Of a stretch of DNA of 64,000 bases, positions 61,931-64,000 are shown piece by piece; position 1 is the first letter of the stretch, and each line of letters begins with the position of its first letter. The DNA is taken from positions 16,929-80,928 of the forward strand of contig NZ_JADILO010000036.1 of NCBI RefSeq assembly GCF_015278125.1, in the 5' to 3' direction. The stretch comes from Vibrio fluminensis (GTDB lineage: Bacteria; Pseudomonadota; Gammaproteobacteria; Enterobacterales; Vibrionaceae). Under the pieces are notes generated by a model. The model ran no database searches and had not been told where the DNA came from. It saw nothing but the letters and a program-made list of their open reading frames with translations. Made by a program: the position numbers and the translations under genes.

Positions 61931-62308
61931 GAACCGACTCCCTAGGAAAAAATCAGGACGATTTTTTAGGTTTTCGGTGTCGGGAACACCGCTAGCCTAA
62001 CTACATGATGATTCTACTAGGCGACAAGCGAACAAATCCTCTGAGCATAGATAACTATGTGATGAGGTTTGTTAGTGCCAGTCAACGACGTAGCTTCTTC
62101 AAGTAGGACGGGTAAAAACCGTGCGGACAACAACAGCAAATCAAACGCCTTTCTGATTACTCTTTGGCAAGGCAAAGAGTAATTGGACCGCTTGTACAAA
62201 TGTAGAGAAATACTCCAAAGTCTTAAGCGGGACATACAACATGAGTAAGTATTGAGAATTTAGAACGCCCTACCAAGCAGGGCTTCGAGAAATGAAAAGA
62301 TGGAATCG
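61931..62308 (+). repeat. Left copy of a 377-bp structured direct repeat (possible non-coding RNA)
   Basis: About 97% identical to 63123-63499 over the first 335 bp, with lower similarity in the last 40 bp. It folds into a series of hairpins: AAAAAATC/GATTTTTT at its left end, CGGTGT/ACACCG, ACAAATCCTC/GAGGTTTGT enclosing GCATAG/CTATGT, the perfect 11-bp ATTACTCTTTG/CAAAGAGTAAT, and CCGCTT/AAGCGG. G-T pairs in two stems favour a plus-strand RNA. The only ORF (minus, 62017-62235, 72 codons) differs from the other copy by three substitutions, all amino-acid-changing, so it is probably not coding. Identity unknown. Confidence 0.75.
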
Positions 62309-62341
62309 GGATACGAGCAAGCCTAGAAATACTAAGGCTTA

Positions 62342-62626
62342 TTATGTCAGAGCTCGGATAACTGCTTGCGGATCTTTAGCAAGAACATTGAGCAACACGA
62401 GTGCTGGTCCTCTCGGGGTTCTGTCACCACGTTCCCAATGGCGTAATGTACCGAGGCTAATACCAAATGTTGCGGCAAATTCTGCTTGAGTCATTCCCAC
62501 ATTATTCCGAAGAGCTTTAACATCAACAGAATCGAACTTATGAACGATAGCTGATTGAGTTTGCCCTTCTGCAAACTCAATCGCTTCCATTAACCCCTGT
62601 TGGATGCTTTTAAATGCGTCAGTCAT
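62342..62626 (-). CDS. HigA/NadS-like antitoxin with Xre-type helix-turn-helix
   Basis: A 94-residue DNA-binding protein. The helix-turn-helix lies at about residues 37-75 (VKALRNNVGMTQAEFAATFG, then ISLGTLRHWERGDRTPRGPA). This is the HigA/NadS style, with the antitoxin encoded after the toxin. It should bind the toxin and repress the shared promoter upstream of the toxin gene. It starts 2 bp after the toxin stop behind AGGAGG. Confidence 0.88.
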   Translation of the reverse strand: MTDAFKSIQQGLMEAIEFAEGQTQSAIVHKFDSVDVKALRNNVGMTQAEFAATFGISLGTLRHWERGDRTPRGPALVLLNVLAKDPQAVIRALT

Positions 62627-62628
62627 AA

Positions 62629-62961
62629 TTACCTCCTATAACTGTCTGCAAGTATTTTGGTTAGCTTGCTCAGCACATTACATTCTGCTTTTGATAAGTT
62701 GGCTTTTTCATTTTTGCCAAAGAGTGACAGCAGAAACAGTGGTATATCTTCATTGTGATAGTAGTAAATAACTCGCACACCACTACTTTTCCCACTACTC
62801 TCTCGCGCCCATCGAAGCTTACGAACACCACCAGTTCCTTGCATTAACACACCTGCTTTCGGATGCTCAGCAAGATAACTGATGATTTGTTTGTTCTCGC
62901 CATCTGAAAGGAGTTTCTCGACTCGTTTCTTGTATTCAGGCAACTCGACGATTGTATGCAT
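62629..62961 (-). CDS. HigB/RelE-superfamily toxin
   Basis: A 110-residue RelE-type protein, probably an mRNA interferase. It starts MHTIVELPEYKKRVEKLLSD and has the beta-core GGVRKLRWARESSGKSSGVRVIYYYH (Arg-rich with the YYY strand; key residues at about 45-69), then LFLLSLFGKNEKANLSKAE. The toxin gene comes first and the antitoxin second, as in higBA. The whole pair lies between two 377-bp direct repeats. Confidence 0.9.
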   Translation of the reverse strand: MHTIVELPEYKKRVEKLLSDGENKQIISYLAEHPKAGVLMQGTGGVRKLRWARESSGKSSGVRVIYYYHNEDIPLFLLSLFGKNEKANLSKAECNVLSKLTKILADSYRR

Positions 62962-63023
62962 ACTTCAATAGTAAGCCAATGGATTACACAAGGCAAATCA
63001 GAATACACGAACACGATGATCCG

Positions 63024-63105
63024 GATCCGAGAACACTCGCAACAAAGCGTAAGCTCACGGAATCGCAATGGCGATCAACAAAACTAATCAACAAATCCAA
63101 AACTT
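63024..63105 (+). repeat. Degenerate copy of the ~128-bp palindromic repeat
   Basis: Matches the first half of the repeat family with many changes: GATCCGAGAACACTCGC, then AAAGCGTAAGCTCACGGAATCGC and a shortened terminal loop. It lies just upstream of the higB-like promoter and before the right 377-bp element, so the order repeat-then-377 element is kept on both sides. Confidence 0.6.
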
Positions 63106-63122
63106 AGAGCTTCAACTAGAAC

Positions 63123-63499
63123 GAACCGACTCCCTAGGAAAAAATCAGGACGATTTTTAGGTTTTCGGTGTCGGGAACACCGCTAGACTAACTACTTGAT
63201 GATTCTACTAGGCGACAAGCGAACAAATCCTCTGAGCATAGATAACTATGTGATGAGGTTTGTGAGTGCCAGTCAACGACGTAGCATCTTCAAGTAGGAC
63301 GGGTAAAAACCGTGCGGACAACAACAGCAAATCAAACGCCTTTCTGATTACTCTTTGGCAAGGCAAAGAGTAATTGGACCGCTTGTACAAATGTAGAGAA
63401 ATACGCCAAAGTCTTAAGCGGGACATACAACATAAGTAAGTCTTGAGAATTTAGAACGCCCTGTCATGGAGGACTTCGAGAGACAAGAAGGTGGAATCG
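63123..63499 (+). repeat. Right copy of the 377-bp structured direct repeat
   Basis: Starts GAACCGACTCCCTAGG and ends TGGAATCG, like the left copy at 61931-62308. About eight differences occur in the first 335 bp, including one T lost from the T6 run of the first hairpin. All the long stems are preserved. The last eight bases run directly into a partial ~128-bp repeat, whereas in the left copy they run into unrelated sequence. Confidence 0.78.
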
Positions 63500-63838
63500 A
63501 GAGGGGGCTCGCAATAGCGCTCAAATGAACTGATTCACTAGCGGCCAATCGTGCCTGTCCCTATAAGGGCGAACGCGATGCTCCAGATGCGGGAACGCTA
63601 GCGCTAAAGCGCAAGCTTACGGAATCGCGAGGAAACTCGCGATAGCGATCAAACGAACTGATTCACTAACGGGTAATCATGTCTGTCCCTATAAGGGCGA
63701 ACGCGATGCTCCAGATGCGGGAACGCTCGCGCCAAAGCGCAAGCTTTCGGAATCGCGAGGGGGCTCGCGATGGTGAATAAAAGGACTAATTCACTACTGG
63801 GTAATCACGTCTGTCCCTATAAGGGCGAACGCGATGCT
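63492..63838 (+). repeat. Tandem ~128-bp palindromic repeats (right side, 2.7 units)
   Basis: A partial unit (63492-63585), a full unit (63586-63713, 128 bp) and a nearly full unit (63714-63838). In the second unit the main stem ATCGCGAG/CTCGCGAT closes a GAAA loop, in the third a GGGG loop. All three end with GTGCCTGTCCCTATAAGGGC-like tails, in which CCCTATAAGGG is itself palindromic. They match the left-side units at 61679-61920. Confidence 0.85.
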
Positions 63839-63850
63839 AGGCAAACAAAA

Positions 63851-63871
63851 AGGCACCATATGCTGGTGCCT
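63851..63871 (-). terminator. Terminator reading leftward
   Basis: An 8-bp stem AGGCACCA/TGGTGCCT with a 5-nt loop is followed on the minus strand by TTTTTGTTTGC. It would stop transcription coming from the right into the repeat array. Confidence 0.75.
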
Positions 63872-63882
63872 CAGACTGCTGA

Positions 63883-63912
63883 CAAAGGTCTAGCTTTCGA
63901 GCTAGACCTTTG
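63883..63912. terminator. 13-bp hairpin with TTCG tetraloop upstream of a transposase start
   Basis: CAAAGGTCTAGCT and AGCTAGACCTTTG form a perfect 13-bp stem closed by TTCG. It lies 36 nt before the probable transposase ATG and may block read-through into the element, or be part of its left end. Confidence 0.6.
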
Positions 63913-63947
63913 ATCTAATAGGGGTATCGAAATATGGATACTCCGAT

Positions 63948-64000
63948 ATGCTTCAAGAACCGACTCCGCAACAATACGAACTGGAAATGGTAACGATGGA
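63948..64000 (+). CDS. 5' end of a probable IS1182-family transposase (partial)
   Basis: Seventeen codons are visible, beginning MLQEPTPQQYELEMVTM at the ATG 63948. From memory this resembles the N-terminus of IS1182-type DDE transposases (..QYELEMV.IDQLVP..). The rest lies beyond the window. With so few residues the call is tentative. No inverted-repeat end could be fixed. Confidence 0.45.
   Translation, partial: MLQEPTPQQYELEMVTM

Noticed and set aside
62017..62235. 72-codon minus-strand ORF starting MSRLRLWSISLHL, repeated at 63208-63426
   Set aside because: It lies inside the structured 377-bp element. Between the two copies it shows three nucleotide changes, all changing the amino acid, and it has no clear ribosome site, so it looks non-coding.
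61931..62308. Integron attC site or cassette array
   Set aside because: A GCCTAAC heptamer resembles an R'' box, but no matching R' core site (GTTRRRY) at the expected place, no VCR-like ends and no integrase are present.
61931..63499. Retron msr-msd
   Set aside because: There is a long stem, but no reverse transcriptase gene lies near either copy in the window and no a1/a2 end pairing was found.

Overview
The window looks like part of a Vibrio chromosome, and it resembles a secondary chromosome. The evidence is protein-level resemblance to Vibrio families: a catechol-siderophore uptake operon of the VctPDGC type, an ectABC-ask ectoine operon, a Tad pilus locus, a VCA0849-class type I secreted giant adhesin, and a lone acetate kinase without pta. 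In V. cholerae a vct operon and a second ackA lie close together on chromosome II, which matches the order here. Species and replicon remain inference.

Layout. 1-7118 (minus strand) is a Tad/Flp pilus operon: flp, tadV, cpaB, cpaC, cpaD, tadZ, tadA, tadB and a tadC cut by the window edge. 7614-22397 (minus) is one gene for a 4.9-kresidue biofilm-type adhesin with an N-terminal retention module, about 18 T1SS-143-type repeats, cadherin/Ig-like repeats and a C-terminal RTX secretion signal. Then come katG, an M66-like secreted zinc metalloprotease, a LysR/flavodoxin-fold oxidoreductase pair, a divergent polyamine pair (PotD-like and PuuB-like) and an SDR. 34384-38421 is a respiratory island: an orphan NqrB paralogue overlapping a DUF2256 gene, divergent from a CioAB quinol oxidase with a 34-residue DUF2474 subunit. 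38446-42443 holds an EamA exporter, a MocR regulator with an in-frame LysE remnant behind it, two GNATs and a GFA protein. 42573-42838 is a MITE-like repeat.

43304-45463 is an NfeD/slipin pair; 45542-48176 an aspartoacylase-like hydrolase and a YfcC transporter; 48506-52318 the ectoine operon (ectA-ectB-ectC-ask), divergent from a GAF-GGDEF diguanylate cyclase; then brnQ, ackA, cueR and the vctPDGC-like iron operon with a candidate Fur site.

61679-64000 is an accessory region. Two 377-bp copies (about 97% identical over their core) of a highly structured element flank a HigBA-type toxin-antitoxin pair. Around them are several copies of a ~128-bp palindromic repeat, and the 5' end of a probable IS1182-family transposase lies at the right edge. 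The 377-bp element has strong nested hairpins and G-U pairs that favour a plus-strand RNA. Its only ORF differs between copies solely by amino-acid-changing substitutions. It is the best candidate here for something undescribed.

Other points of interest are the adhesin's changed LapG-type cleavage motif (TEAG where TAAG is expected), the orphan NqrB, and a four-fold C-terminal repeat in the metalloprotease. All functions are read from sequence and memory; no database search was possible.
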